Positions 35,572 through 43,846 of a stretch of DNA of 64,000 bases are shown here, piece after piece (within the stretch, counting starts at the first letter, position 1; each line of letters starts with the position of its first letter). The position numbers and the translations under genes are program-made. Source of the DNA: Paenibacillus ferrarius (GTDB lineage: Bacteria > Bacillota > Bacilli > Paenibacillales > NBRC-103111); contig NZ_MBTG01000072.1 of NCBI RefSeq assembly GCF_002027705.1, positions 186,001 through 250,000 on the forward strand, read 5' to 3'. The notes below the pieces were generated by a model. It had not been told where the DNA came from and made no database searches. It saw nothing but the letters and a program-made list of their open reading frames with translations.

Positions 35572-35755
35572 ATTGGACTTCATCCAATGTTTCTCCCCGT
35601 CTGGCTAATGGTTGAGGCGTGCTACTGGAATTTGTCCAATAGAATATAGCCGAAAGGAACCATTTAGGCAGCCGGGCGTGAATACCATTGGAGAAACTCC
35701 AGTATCTCCCCGGTACTCAAGACTCGAATAGGGTTCCTATTGGATGTTTTCCATT
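35572..35755. repeat. Four regularly spaced ATTGGA-N5-TCCANT dyads
   Basis: Four 17-bp dyads occur at 35572-35588, 35624-35640 (inverted orientation), 35687-35703 and 35739-35755. The start-to-start spacings are 52, 63 and 52 bp. The first and third are each followed within a few bases by TCTCCCCG, so the block may be a diverged duplication of a 115-bp unit. No gene is visible here. The stretch lies about 175 bp upstream of yhbH. Otherwise 34903-35929 holds only the palindrome at 35153 and the gene remnants at 35224-35501. Confidence 0.6.
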
Positions 35756-35929
35756 GAAAATGACGAATCCGCCTCCCGCCCCTTTTATTCTAACGAGAAA
35801 TTCCCATCCTATACCACATATCACCAGCACACTTGAATATATTTAGTAACAAGCTTTATTCCCATCAAGGTCTGTTTCAGCGTCAAGCTTGCCATATCAT
35901 TCCAAAGATCAACCCCAAGGAGGGCCCAC

Positions 35930-37087
35930 ATGACAGAACCCCTATTTGTCGTATCCAAAGAGGATTGGTCGCTGCACCGCAAAGGATACCAAGATCAAAC
36001 AAGGCATCAAGAGAAAGTGAAAGAAGCCATCAAGCAGAATCTACCCGATCTCGTAACTGACGAAAGTATCGTCATGTCCAATGGCAAGCAAGTTGTAAAG
36101 GTGCCCATCAAAAGTCTGGATGAGTATCGCTTCCGTTACAATTTCAACAAAGGTAAACATGTCGGCCAAGGAGACGGCGACTCACAAGTTGGCGATGTGC
36201 TCGGTACAGATCCGCAGCCGGCGCAAGGTCCGGGCAAGGGTGAAGGCGCGGGAGACCAAGCAGGCGAAGATTACTATGAAGCGGAAGTGAGCATGGAAGA
36301 GCTTCAGGCGATGTTGTTCTCCGAGCTGGAGCTGCCGAATTTGCAGAAAAAAGAGAAGCGCAACATGACGACGACTGAAGTCATTTTCAACGATATTCGC
36401 AAGAAAGGCATCATGTCGAACATCGATAAAAAGCGAACGATCATTGAGAATCTGCGTCGCAACTCGCGCTCCAATTCGCCCGGTATTCATCATATTAGCC
36501 CGGATGACCTTCGCTTCAAGACATGGGATGAAGTCGAGAAACCCCACTCGAATGCGCTCATTATCGCGATGATGGATACGTCCGGTTCCATGGGCTCTTT
36601 TGAAAAGTATATAGCACGCAGCTTCTTCTTCTGGATGACACGGTTCCTTCGTACCAAGTATCAGAACGTGGAGATTGTGTTCATCGCTCACCATACCGAA
36701 GCTAAGGAGGTTACGGAGGAAGAATTTTTCACCAAAGGAGAAAGCGGCGGCACCATCTGCTCTTCGGCTTACCAGACTGCCATTGATATTATCGACAAGC
36801 GGTATCCGCCTTCGCAATTCAATATTTATCCGTTTCATTTCTCTGATGGTGATAATTTGACGTCGGATAATGAACGCTGTGTGAAGCTGATCACGCAATT
36901 AATGGAGCGCTCCAATATGTTCGGGTACGGGGAGGTCAATCAATATAATCGGAGCAGTACCTTGATGTCTGCTTTCCGCCATATCCATGACCCCAAATTT
37001 CTGCATTATGTCATCCGAGAGAAAGGCGAAGTGTACAAAGCGCTAAAAACCTTTTTTACCAAGCAGGAAGGGGTGGCTGTTCAGTGA
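35930..37087 (+). CDS. yhbH: YhbH sporulation protein (DUF444, VWA-like)
   Basis: A 385-residue protein of the YhbH/YeaH family. The N-terminal half is basic and glutamine/glycine rich (GKHVGQGDGDSQVG, then QGPGKGEGAGDQAGEDYYEA). The C-terminal half is a von Willebrand A-like domain with the MIDAS signature MMDTSGSMGSFEK near residue 220. In Bacillus, YhbH is made during sporulation and travels with SpoVR and the kinase PrkA. GGAGG lies 8 nt before the ATG. The stop overlaps the GTG start of spoVR by 4 nt. No prkA gene is present just upstream. Confidence 0.9.
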   Translation: MTEPLFVVSKEDWSLHRKGYQDQTRHQEKVKEAIKQNLPDLVTDESIVMSNGKQVVKVPIKSLDEYRFRYNFNKGKHVGQGDGDSQVGDVLGTDPQPAQGPGKGEGAGDQAGEDYYEAEVSMEELQAMLFSELELPNLQKKEKRNMTTTEVIFNDIRKKGIMSNIDKKRTIIENLRRNSRSNSPGIHHISPDDLRFKTWDEVEKPHSNALIIAMMDTSGSMGSFEKYIARSFFFWMTRFLRTKYQNVEIVFIAHHTEAKEVTEEEFFTKGESGGTICSSAYQTAIDIIDKRYPPSQFNIYPFHFSDGDNLTSDNERCVKLITQLMERSNMFGYGEVNQYNRSSTLMSAFRHIHDPKFLHYVIREKGEVYKALKTFFTKQEGVAVQ

Positions 37088-38517
37088 GTAAAACCGAAAT
37101 GCAGCAGCTCGAATACGCCATTGATGAAATTACGGAGATTGCCAAAGGGTTTGGCTTGGATTATTTTCCGATGCGATATGAGATATGTCCGGCGGAAATT
37201 ATTTATACATTTGGCGCTTATGGCATGCCAACCCGCTACAGCCACTGGAGCTTCGGCAAAAATTTCCACCGGATGAAAACACAGTATGATCTTGGTTTAA
37301 GTAAAATTTATGAGCTGGTCATCAACTCAGACCCTTGCTACGCTTTCTTGCTAGACGGCAACTCGCTCATCCAAAATAAACTCATTGTCGCCCACGTTCT
37401 GGCGCACTGCGACTTTTTCAAAAATAACGTTCGCTTCTCCAAAACGAATCGCAATATGGTTGAAAGCATGTCCGCTACAGCGGAGCGCATTCGTCAATAT
37501 GAGATTGAGCATGGTATTGATGAGGTCGAACAATTTATTGATGCCGTACTCGCGATTCAAGAACATATCGATCCAGTATTAACGTTATCGTATGGGCAGA
37601 GTCGCAAGCGTCAAGAAACACATAAAGCATCCACACCCAACGCCCCTTCTGAGGCCACTTATGGGTATGAAGATTTGTGGGGTCTTGATGGGAGAAACAA
37701 ACCTTCCGAACCGCAGGACAAAGAAGAGAATAAGCGTTTTCCGCCCCAGCCAGAGAAAGATATTTTGCTCTTCATTGAGGAAAACGCGCCCTATATGGAA
37801 GACTGGCAACGGGATATATTGACAATGCTCCGCGATGAAATGCTCTATTTCTGGCCGCAGCTGGAAACGAAAATCATGAACGAAGGCTGGGCTTCGTACT
37901 GGCACCAACGTATCCTGCGTGAGCTGGATCTGACGGAAGAAGAAACCATTGAGTACTCCAAGCTCAATTCATCCGTTGTTGTACCTTCTCGCCATACCTT
38001 GAATCCATATTATCTTGGGCTTAAGATTTTCGAAGATATTGAGAAGCACTGGGATAATCCGACACCGGATGAAATCCGGATCCAAGGCCGCAAGCCCGGA
38101 GAGGGCCGCGCCAAAATATTCGAAGTCCGCGAGTACGAATCCGACACCTCTTTTATCCGCAATTATTTGAATAAACCGTTGGTGGAAGAACTTGATTTAT
38201 ATATGTTCGAGAAGAAAGGCCCAGAATGGAAGATCACGGATAAAACGTGGGAAAATACGCGCGATCAACTTATTTACTCCCGTGTCAACGGCGGTTTTCC
38301 CTATATCGTTGTTGAGGATGGCGATTACCAGCGAAGCGGCGAGCTGTATTTGAAGCATGCTTTCGAAGGCGTAGAGCTTGATCTCAAGTATGTGGAGAGA
38401 ACCTTGCCCTATATTTACAAGCTTTGGGGCAAAACCATTCATATGCATACCATGGTGGAGGATAAGCCGGTGCTGTTCAGCTTTGATGGGAAGAAGCATC
38501 ATCGGCGTTTTCTGTAA
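37084..38517 (+). CDS. spoVR: SpoVR-family protein
   Basis: A 477-residue SpoVR/YcgB family protein, needed in Bacillus for normal spore cortex. Typical segments are FPMRYEICPAEIIYTFGAYGMP-like text near residue 25, LIVAHVLAHCDFFKNN near 105, and NEGWASYWHQRILRELDL near 260. The start is GTG, overlapping the yhbH stop (GTGA), so the pair is co-translated. The molecular activity of the family is unknown. Confidence 0.92.
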   Translation: MSKTEMQQLEYAIDEITEIAKGFGLDYFPMRYEICPAEIIYTFGAYGMPTRYSHWSFGKNFHRMKTQYDLGLSKIYELVINSDPCYAFLLDGNSLIQNKLIVAHVLAHCDFFKNNVRFSKTNRNMVESMSATAERIRQYEIEHGIDEVEQFIDAVLAIQEHIDPVLTLSYGQSRKRQETHKASTPNAPSEATYGYEDLWGLDGRNKPSEPQDKEENKRFPPQPEKDILLFIEENAPYMEDWQRDILTMLRDEMLYFWPQLETKIMNEGWASYWHQRILRELDLTEEETIEYSKLNSSVVVPSRHTLNPYYLGLKIFEDIEKHWDNPTPDEIRIQGRKPGEGRAKIFEVREYESDTSFIRNYLNKPLVEELDLYMFEKKGPEWKITDKTWENTRDQLIYSRVNGGFPYIVVEDGDYQRSGELYLKHAFEGVELDLKYVERTLPYIYKLWGKTIHMHTMVEDKPVLFSFDGKKHHRRFL

Positions 38518-38522
38518 GCTCA

Positions 38523-38568
38523 AAAAACCTCCGATTTCACGAAATCATCGTGATCTTGGAGGTTCTTT
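38523..38568 (+). terminator. Terminator of yhbH-spoVR
   Basis: AACCTCC (38526-38532) pairs with GGAGGTT (38558-38564), with an inner stem TCACGA/TCGTGA. A short T-rich tail follows. It also faces the end of the convergent Uma2 gene. Confidence 0.7.
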
Positions 38569-38596
38569 GGCATCTTACTTCGGCCCACTAAGTTGA

Positions 38597-39160
38597 TTAT
38601 AATGCAAACAAATGAGGCATTGGCACATGCAATTCTTTGAAGACGTTGGATTGAATGGTTTCTTGTTCCGTATACAGTTGACGAATCTGATAGCTTCCAT
38701 CCTGCAGTGAATACACATGAACCGTTTGGTTCCCTGGATCGACGATCCAGTATTCCTGAACCCCATACTTCTGATATAAATTGAATTTTTCATTAAAATC
38801 CTTAAGTGCAGTGGATGGGGAAAGCACTTCAATAATTAACGTCGGAGCACCTAGACAGCCATTTTTGGTGATCTGATCCTTGGAACAAACAACCGAGAGG
38901 TCAGGCTGTGTAACATGATCTGGGGACTCGTAATTTTCGCTTTCGCTAAAAAATATATCAAATGGAGCCACGAACACGTAGCAGCTCTGATTCTGGAAAA
39001 ATGCCCGCAAGGCAAAATGAAGTTCCCCAACAATAAATTGATGTAGTGAGGATGGAGCCGGCGACATATTATAGGGTTTGCCATTGATTAACTCCCATGC
39101 TCCATCCCATGTTTGCCAGTCTTGAAAAGTATGGATTTTCTTCTCGTCCGGATTTGACAC
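38597..39160 (-). CDS. Uma2-family (DUF820) PD-(D/E)XK nuclease-fold protein, copy B
   Basis: A 187-residue paralogue of the Uma2 protein at 34327-34902, sharing WELINGKPYNMSPAPSSLHQ, APFDIFFSESENYESPDHV, QPDLSVVCSKDQ, APTLIVEVLSPSTALKDFNE and EYWIVDPGNQTVHVY. The catalytic Asp and the E-x-L motif are present. The start is GTG 39160, because AAGGAGG lies 9 nt upstream; the ATG at 39184 lies before that RBS and lacks its own. It is monocistronic as far as can be seen. Role unknown. Confidence 0.85.
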   Translation of the reverse strand: MSNPDEKKIHTFQDWQTWDGAWELINGKPYNMSPAPSSLHQFIVGELHFALRAFFQNQSCYVFVAPFDIFFSESENYESPDHVTQPDLSVVCSKDQITKNGCLGAPTLIIEVLSPSTALKDFNEKFNLYQKYGVQEYWIVDPGNQTVHVYSLQDGSYQIRQLYTEQETIQSNVFKELHVPMPHLFAL

Positions 39161-39275
39161 GATGTTCAACCTCCTTCTGATCATTCATATATGACTTTAA
39201 CAAGTGTAACATGTTTAAGATCAGTATTACCAAAATAATAACAGTTGTTTCACATCTCTCACAGTTTTGTAAATG

Positions 39276-39452
39276 CTAATTCACTCTCCGATTCTTCTTT
39301 ACTAAATACATAATGAGATACCCTAAGGCAACTATTCCTGCACTTGCTAGACAAACTAGTACGGCAATTAGCGTTATTGTTCGAGTTAGTATGTAATAAG
39401 CAAACAATCCTGTTAAAAATGATAGGACTACATTACTAATCATTTTTTTCAT
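39276..39452 (-). CDS. Small membrane protein, 58 residues
   Basis: A 58-residue ORF starting at ATG 39452 (MKKMISNVVLSFLTGLFAYY) with two hydrophobic helices (about residues 6-22 and 27-48) and a basic tail (VKKNRRVN). GGGGGAG lies 11 nt upstream of the start. It lies between two transcription units and is short enough to be missed by gene callers. Function is not known. The codon pattern and ordered hydrophobic segments support it being real. Confidence 0.5.
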   Translation of the reverse strand: MKKMISNVVLSFLTGLFAYYILTRTITLIAVLVCLASAGIVALGYLIMYLVKKNRRVN

Positions 39453-39550
39453 TTAAGAAACTACTCCCCCTCAAATCATTTTCCAGTTAATTCAATAAAA
39501 GCAAAAGATATTAATAAATATATCATGAGTCGCCCTCTTCATATAGCTGG

Positions 39551-39598
39551 AAGTGGGGCAATTCCGACTACGACAAAAGTAGTGTGATTCCGACAACG
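39551..39598. repeat. 22-bp direct repeat, possible insertion-sequence end
   Basis: Two 22-bp units (39551-39572 and 39577-39598) share AAGT-G-G and ATTCCGAC-ACG, with five mismatches, and are 26 bp apart. Closely spaced internal repeats of this kind are seen at ends of IS21-like elements, but no transposase gene is near. It may be a solo remnant or a regulator binding region for the small gene at 39685. Confidence 0.35.
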
Positions 39599-39684
39599 CC
39601 AATCGACGGACATCCAATCAAAGAGATGATATTCTTAAAATCTAATTCATATGAATTAATTTTCTTGAAGGAGATGAGTTGTAG

Positions 39685-39897
39685 GTGAGAATGAATATTT
39701 TATTCAACAAAAAGCCAATTTCCGTTAATTTCATTGGAACGGACCACAAATTAATTCCCTCTCTGATCAACGCTCTTCGTTATAACAAATTCACAACGAT
39801 GAACTTGGTTCACTCCGTTGAACGTGTTGATTTGTTTAGTTCGGAAGCGATTTTATATGCGAAAGATGGAAATAAAGCTAGAATCCCGATTTTTTAA
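39685..39897 (+). CDS. Small hypothetical protein, 70 residues
   Basis: A 70-residue protein (MRMNILFNKKPISVNFIGTD at the start) without membrane segment. A GTG start at 39685 is 12 nt after AAGGAG (39667-39672); ATG 39691 is further away. A strong intrinsic terminator 28 nt after the stop supports a real single-gene unit. No family recognised. Confidence 0.5.
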   Translation: MRMNILFNKKPISVNFIGTDHKLIPSLINALRYNKFTTMNLVHSVERVDLFSSEAILYAKDGNKARIPIF

Positions 39898-39924
39898 CAC
39901 ATGATTCCTACATAAGCATAATGC

Positions 39925-39966
39925 CCTTCCGTTAAGTGATCTTTCACTTGTCGGAAGGTTTTTTTT
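39925..39966 (+). terminator. Strong intrinsic terminator
   Basis: CCTTCCG (39925-39931) pairs with CGGAAGG (39952-39958), with inner AAGTGA/TCACTT pairing, and is followed by eight T residues. It terminates the small gene at 39685-39897. Confidence 0.85.
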
Positions 39967-40044
39967 GGTTAAAATAGAATATTCTATAATAGAATTCATA
40001 GACTAATAGAAATAAGCTGATTTAAGAGATTAGGAGTTGCCCTC

Positions 40045-40839
40045 ATGCCTTTAACGCATCTTGCCAAAAAGCCCGCAGCTTACTTATTGATCTGCCTCCT
40101 TATCATGATTGCTAGTTTCATATGGACCCTTATTATAGGCATCCATCTCTGGGTGAAAACAACCCCGAATCCGCCATACTCTTCGTACAGCATCAGCCAA
40201 GCCAGCAATGGTGTGACGATCCATAGCATTCGCACGCCGCCCGAGAACATCGGACTTAAAGCGATTACCTCGAATGTCATGGATACCAACATCAACGGGA
40301 TCAATGGCGGTTTTTTCTGGGAAGGGTATCTCCTGAGCATCGCTGTCATCAATGATCATCCTGTCAAAGGACAACAGGGGGACTATGGCTCTGGCTGGTT
40401 TAATATCGACCGCAAACGCGGGACGCTCGTCTGGGATGAGAAGGCTCAAACCTTCACGATTCAAGTCGTGGAAAATGCAGAAGATCTGAAGGTGATGGAT
40501 CGCAATCATTATTGGGCGCAGGGAGGGGTCAGCATGGGACTCCAAAATCCGGATGGCTGGGCTGCCCAAGCCGTATCCGAGGAGATGCCGGTCATCGACG
40601 AGAAGCGAATGCGTTCAGGCATTGTCTACGATCATAACAACAACGTCTATCTTATCGTTTCACCTACACCTTGTACCGGTGAGCAATTCCGCACAGCGGT
40701 GCTGGAACAGGTGGGGAACGGACAGTTGGTCGACGGACTGTTCCTGGATGGGGACGGCTCTTCGCAGCTCAGAGTCGCCGATTATACGCTTCCAGGGGAC
40801 CATCGCGAAGTGTTCCAGATGATTGCTTTGTTGAAATGA
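40045..40839 (+). CDS. Membrane-anchored phosphodiester glycosidase (NAGPA/DUF2233) family protein
   Basis: A 264-residue protein with one N-terminal membrane anchor (about residues 12-35, LLICLLIMIASFIWTLIIGI). An extracellular phosphodiester glycosidase domain follows: NGINGGFFWEGYLLSIAVI near residue 80 and VDGLFLDGDGSSQLR near 230, both characteristic of the NAGPA fold. Relatives remove sugar from phosphodiester-linked glycans or act on cell-wall polymers. GGAG lies 8 nt before the ATG. It stands alone between terminators. Confidence 0.82.
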   Translation: MPLTHLAKKPAAYLLICLLIMIASFIWTLIIGIHLWVKTTPNPPYSSYSISQASNGVTIHSIRTPPENIGLKAITSNVMDTNINGINGGFFWEGYLLSIAVINDHPVKGQQGDYGSGWFNIDRKRGTLVWDEKAQTFTIQVVENAEDLKVMDRNHYWAQGGVSMGLQNPDGWAAQAVSEEMPVIDEKRMRSGIVYDHNNNVYLIVSPTPCTGEQFRTAVLEQVGNGQLVDGLFLDGDGSSQLRVADYTLPGDHREVFQMIALLK

Positions 40840-40866
40840 AAAAACCTAGCCAGCGGCTAGGTTCTG
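40840..40866. terminator. Terminator between convergent genes
   Basis: AACCTAGCC (40843-40851), a 3-nt loop and GGCTAGGTT (40855-40863) form a perfect stem. On the minus strand it is followed by TTTT, serving the aldo/keto reductase gene; on the plus strand by TCTGT, serving the glycosidase gene. Confidence 0.7.
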
Positions 40867-40889
40867 TACAATTCGGACATATGGTTCAC

Positions 40890-41729
40890 TTAGAAGGTTA
40901 CGTGATCAGGGTCAGGGCCAATCCGCTTGTTCTCATTAAGAGAATCAATAAGAGCTACGTCCTCAGCGCTTAACTCAAAATCAAAAATAGCCGCGTTCTC
41001 GCGAATGCGATGCTCCGTAACTGATTTCGGAATGGTGACGACGCCATGCTGAATATCCCACCGCAGCACAATCTGTGCCGGAGATTTGCCGTATTTGTCA
41101 GCCAGCTGTTGCAGTACTGGCACATCGAGTTTGCCCTGCATCAGCGGACTCCAAGCTTCCAGCTGAATGCCATGCTCACGCGTATAAGCGAGCAGCTCTT
41201 TTTGCGCTAACTGTGGATGGTATTCCACTTGATTCACAGCAGGGATGACCCCTGTATCTTCAATAATTTGCTGGAGATGATGAATTTGGAAGTTGCTGAC
41301 GCCGATCGCGCGTACGAAACCTTCCTTTTGCAAATGAACGAGGGCTTTCCAAGTCTCCCGGTAAGTGGCGGTAACCGCCCAATGCACCAAGTACAGATCG
41401 ATCGTTTCCAAACCGAGCCGCTGCCGACTGGCATCGAACGCTTGCAGCGTAGATTCATAACCTTGGTCTGCATTCCACACTTTCGTCGTTACGAAAATGT
41501 CGTCACGCGGCACACCGCTTTCTCGTAGACCTTGTCCAACACCTTCTTCATTGCGATAAATTGCCGCTGTATCAATGCTGCGATACCCCAGTTCAAGGGC
41601 TGTTTTCACAGAATGAATGACTTCCTGACCTTCTTTGGTTTTGTAAACCCCGAGGCCCAGCCACGGCATATGTACGCCATTATTGAGGATGACACCTTCC
41701 GTGAATGCTTGATTTGCATGAGTGGTCAT
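40890..41729 (-). CDS. Aldo/keto reductase
   Basis: A 279-residue NADPH-dependent aldo/keto reductase. The catalytic tetrad region is visible: Asp in GYRSIDTAAIYRNEE (with Tyr), Lys in VTTKVWNADQG, and His in DLYLVHWAV. NADP-binding text TIPKSVTEHRIRENAAIFDF lies near the C-terminus. ATG 41729 is chosen from the GGAGG 10 nt upstream. A longer reading exists in this frame but would run into the pncB gene and has no RBS. It follows pncB by 86 nt on the same strand. Substrate unknown. Confidence 0.9.
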   Translation of the reverse strand: MTTHANQAFTEGVILNNGVHMPWLGLGVYKTKEGQEVIHSVKTALELGYRSIDTAAIYRNEEGVGQGLRESGVPRDDIFVTTKVWNADQGYESTLQAFDASRQRLGLETIDLYLVHWAVTATYRETWKALVHLQKEGFVRAIGVSNFQIHHLQQIIEDTGVIPAVNQVEYHPQLAQKELLAYTREHGIQLEAWSPLMQGKLDVPVLQQLADKYGKSPAQIVLRWDIQHGVVTIPKSVTEHRIRENAAIFDFELSAEDVALIDSLNENKRIGPDPDHVTF

Positions 41730-41815
41730 AAACAGATTACCTCCAATATGAGTATAGTAATAGGACGGCTCTAGGAAGAGTGCGCTTCCTATTAGTTTAC
41801 CACTTTTGGCTCTGT

Positions 41816-43261
41816 TTACATACTCGTATGCGCGTGGATCAAATCCATTTTGAGCTTCCACAGGGCTGTGCTCAGATTCACTCGGTAGCCCTCGGGATTC
41901 AGCTTGCGGAGATACTGGGGCCAGAACGATTTCATCTGCTCAGCATGATAAGCGCGAATCTCATCCAAGGACGGCAGTTTATAGACAAGCTCGCCGCCTG
42001 CAAAAATGTTCTGAAGCAGGGGAATCGCCTCATAATTATCAATGAATTTGAAGATGTAGGGGTGAATCGGATCGAATAGCTTAATCCGTTCGCCATTCTT
42101 CACATCTTCTTCTTGCTGCAGAGCCAAATAATCCGCTTCCGCTTTGCCTGTCTTTTTATTCATGATGCGATAAGCATCCTTGAAGCCCGGATTCGTCACC
42201 TTCTCCGGGTTGCCTGAAATCTTGATGACGGGCACGATAACACCGTCTTTCTCCCGTGCCACAAGCTTGTACACCCCACCGAGAGAAGGCTGATCGGCTG
42301 CGGTAATCAGCTGTGTTCCGACGCCCCACACATCGATCTTGGCATCCTGGGCTTTCAGCCCCTCGATGATGTTCTCATCCAAATCATTGGATGCAACAAT
42401 CTTCACCTCGGGAAAGCCCGCTTCATCCAGCATGTGCCGAGCCTGCTGGGATAAGTACGCCAAATCGCCGCTGTCGAGGCGAATCGCGTTCATGCGCTTG
42501 CCGCGGCTCTGCAGCAGCCGCGCCGTTCGGATCGCGTTCGGCACGCCGCTGCGCAGCGTGTCGTAAGTATCAACAAGCAGCGTCACCTGCTCCGGCAGCG
42601 CGTCGGCATAGGCACGGAAGGCTTCCTCTTCCGTGTCATGCGCCTGCACCCACGCGTGGGCATGGGTGCCCTTGGTCGGGATGCCGAACAGCATCCCGGC
42701 ACGAAGATTCGATGTCGCATGGAATCCAGCGACATAGGAGGCTCTTGCGCCCCAGATCGCGGCATCAGCCTCTTGGGCGCGTCTTGTCCCGAACTCCAGC
42801 AATATATCGTTCGGCGCAACCTGCTTAATTCGCGATGCTTTCGTCGCAATTAAAGTCTGGTAGTTCACGAAATTGAGAATCGCTGTTTCCACGAGCTGCG
42901 CTTCAAAAATACTCCCCACAACGCGAACGAGCGGCACATTAGGAAAGACAAGCGTGCCTTCCGGTATAGCTTGCAAATCTCCGCGAAACTTGAAATCACG
43001 CAGCGCGGACAAGAAATCCTCGCGGTAATTTTCTTCCTGCATCCGCAAGTAAGCGATCTCTTCCTCACCGAAATGCAAGTTCTGGATATACTGGATCACC
43101 CGCTCCAGACCTGCACAAACCGCATAACCCCCTTCGAACGGAAGCTTTCGAAAATACACCTCGAAAACGGCCTTCGCTTTATCTGTCCCCTTGAGAAAGT
43201 GGGCATACATCATATTAATTTGGTATTTATCCGTATGCAGCGTTAAGTTGTTCTCACTCAT
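41816..43261 (-). CDS. pncB: Nicotinate phosphoribosyltransferase
   Basis: A 481-residue enzyme that makes nicotinate mononucleotide from nicotinate, PRPP and ATP in NAD salvage. Markers are the N-terminal LTLHTDKYQINMMYAHFLKG, FGTRRAQEADAAIWGARASY near residue 155, GIPTKGTHAHAWVQAHDTEE near 195, and IRLDSGDLAYLSQQAR near 265. AAGGAT lies upstream of the ATG at 43261. A G+C-rich patch lies in its middle (around 42480-42760). Confidence 0.93.
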   Translation of the reverse strand: MSENNLTLHTDKYQINMMYAHFLKGTDKAKAVFEVYFRKLPFEGGYAVCAGLERVIQYIQNLHFGEEEIAYLRMQEENYREDFLSALRDFKFRGDLQAIPEGTLVFPNVPLVRVVGSIFEAQLVETAILNFVNYQTLIATKASRIKQVAPNDILLEFGTRRAQEADAAIWGARASYVAGFHATSNLRAGMLFGIPTKGTHAHAWVQAHDTEEEAFRAYADALPEQVTLLVDTYDTLRSGVPNAIRTARLLQSRGKRMNAIRLDSGDLAYLSQQARHMLDEAGFPEVKIVASNDLDENIIEGLKAQDAKIDVWGVGTQLITAADQPSLGGVYKLVAREKDGVIVPVIKISGNPEKVTNPGFKDAYRIMNKKTGKAEADYLALQQEEDVKNGERIKLFDPIHPYIFKFIDNYEAIPLLQNIFAGGELVYKLPSLDEIRAYHAEQMKSFWPQYLRKLNPEGYRVNLSTALWKLKMDLIHAHTSM

Positions 43262-43345
43262 CCGTTGCTCATCCTTTCCACTGACGACAATTCTATATCC
43301 CCAGTATAAACCAACCCAAAGCTATTCACACAATCGGTGGAAGCT

Positions 43346-43672
43346 TTAGCTTTGATCCGGATAAAGATTCGAATAATTCACCAGTATCGTCATAAAGCCA
43401 AGCACGACAAATGAAAAAAATGCCATTAATTCCAGATGATACACATTGGGAACAACAATAAACAATAAGCCGATTACGCAGCAAATCCAATTTGGCCAAA
43501 CTTTGCCTCCAGATTTCCCTAATGCCAGAATCGCTAATACGAACTGTAAACTCCCAAACAGTACGCAGCTATAGAGGGCGCTAGCATTTGCCTCAAAACC
43601 GAATACCCAAGGGCTTACCAGAAACCAAATTCCCATACAGGCGCATAATAAATTTTTCATATACATGGTCAT
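43346..43672 (-). CDS. SPW-repeat small membrane protein
   Basis: A 108-residue protein with four hydrophobic segments and the SPW motif (LVSPWVFGFEANASALYSC) near residue 20. A degenerate second half (NWICCVIGLLFIVVPNVYH) follows. SPW-repeat proteins are small integral membrane proteins of unknown role. GGGAGG lies 6 nt before the ATG. A near-perfect CcpA site sits upstream of the gene. Confidence 0.75.
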   Translation of the reverse strand: MTMYMKNLLCACMGIWFLVSPWVFGFEANASALYSCVLFGSLQFVLAILALGKSGGKVWPNWICCVIGLLFIVVPNVYHLELMAFFSFVVLGFMTILVNYSNLYPDQS

Positions 43673-43749
43673 TTTCTACCTCCCAGAACGTTTTGCCTGA
43701 GCTCAAAAATGTCTTCGTCAATAGGCAAGCTTCGAATTACTATAGTATA

Positions 43750-43763
43750 TGCAAACGCTTACA
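43750..43763 (-). promoter_or_regulatory. CcpA (cre) site upstream of SPW protein gene
   Basis: The minus strand reads TGTAAGCGTTTGCA, a full match to the cre consensus TGWNANCGNTNWCA apart from G in the penultimate W position. It lies directly before a TATACT/TATAGT -10-like region, so it would cover the promoter. Confidence 0.65.
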
Positions 43764-43781
43764 CATTTGTGCTATGAGAAT

Positions 43782-43820
43782 AGCCTCTATCTTACCTAAA
43801 TAATTAGGCGAATAGAGGCT
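43782..43820. terminator. Hairpin between chemoreceptor and SPW gene
   Basis: AGCCTCTAT (43782-43790) pairs with ATAGAGGCT (43812-43820), with inner CCTAA/TTAGG. It is 27 nt after the chemoreceptor stop on the minus strand, but the T-tract is weak. Confidence 0.5.
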
Positions 43821-43846
43821 TTCGTTTAAAATATCAAATTAAATTT

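Noticed and set aside
41730..41861. N-terminal extension of the aldo/keto reductase
   Set aside because: It would overlap pncB on the same strand, has no RBS, and the family N-terminus begins at ATG 41729.
42480..42760. G+C-rich patch with long ORFs in other frames inside pncB
   Set aside because: The text of those frames is low-complexity Arg/Ala/Pro, typical of shadow frames of a G+C-rich coding segment.
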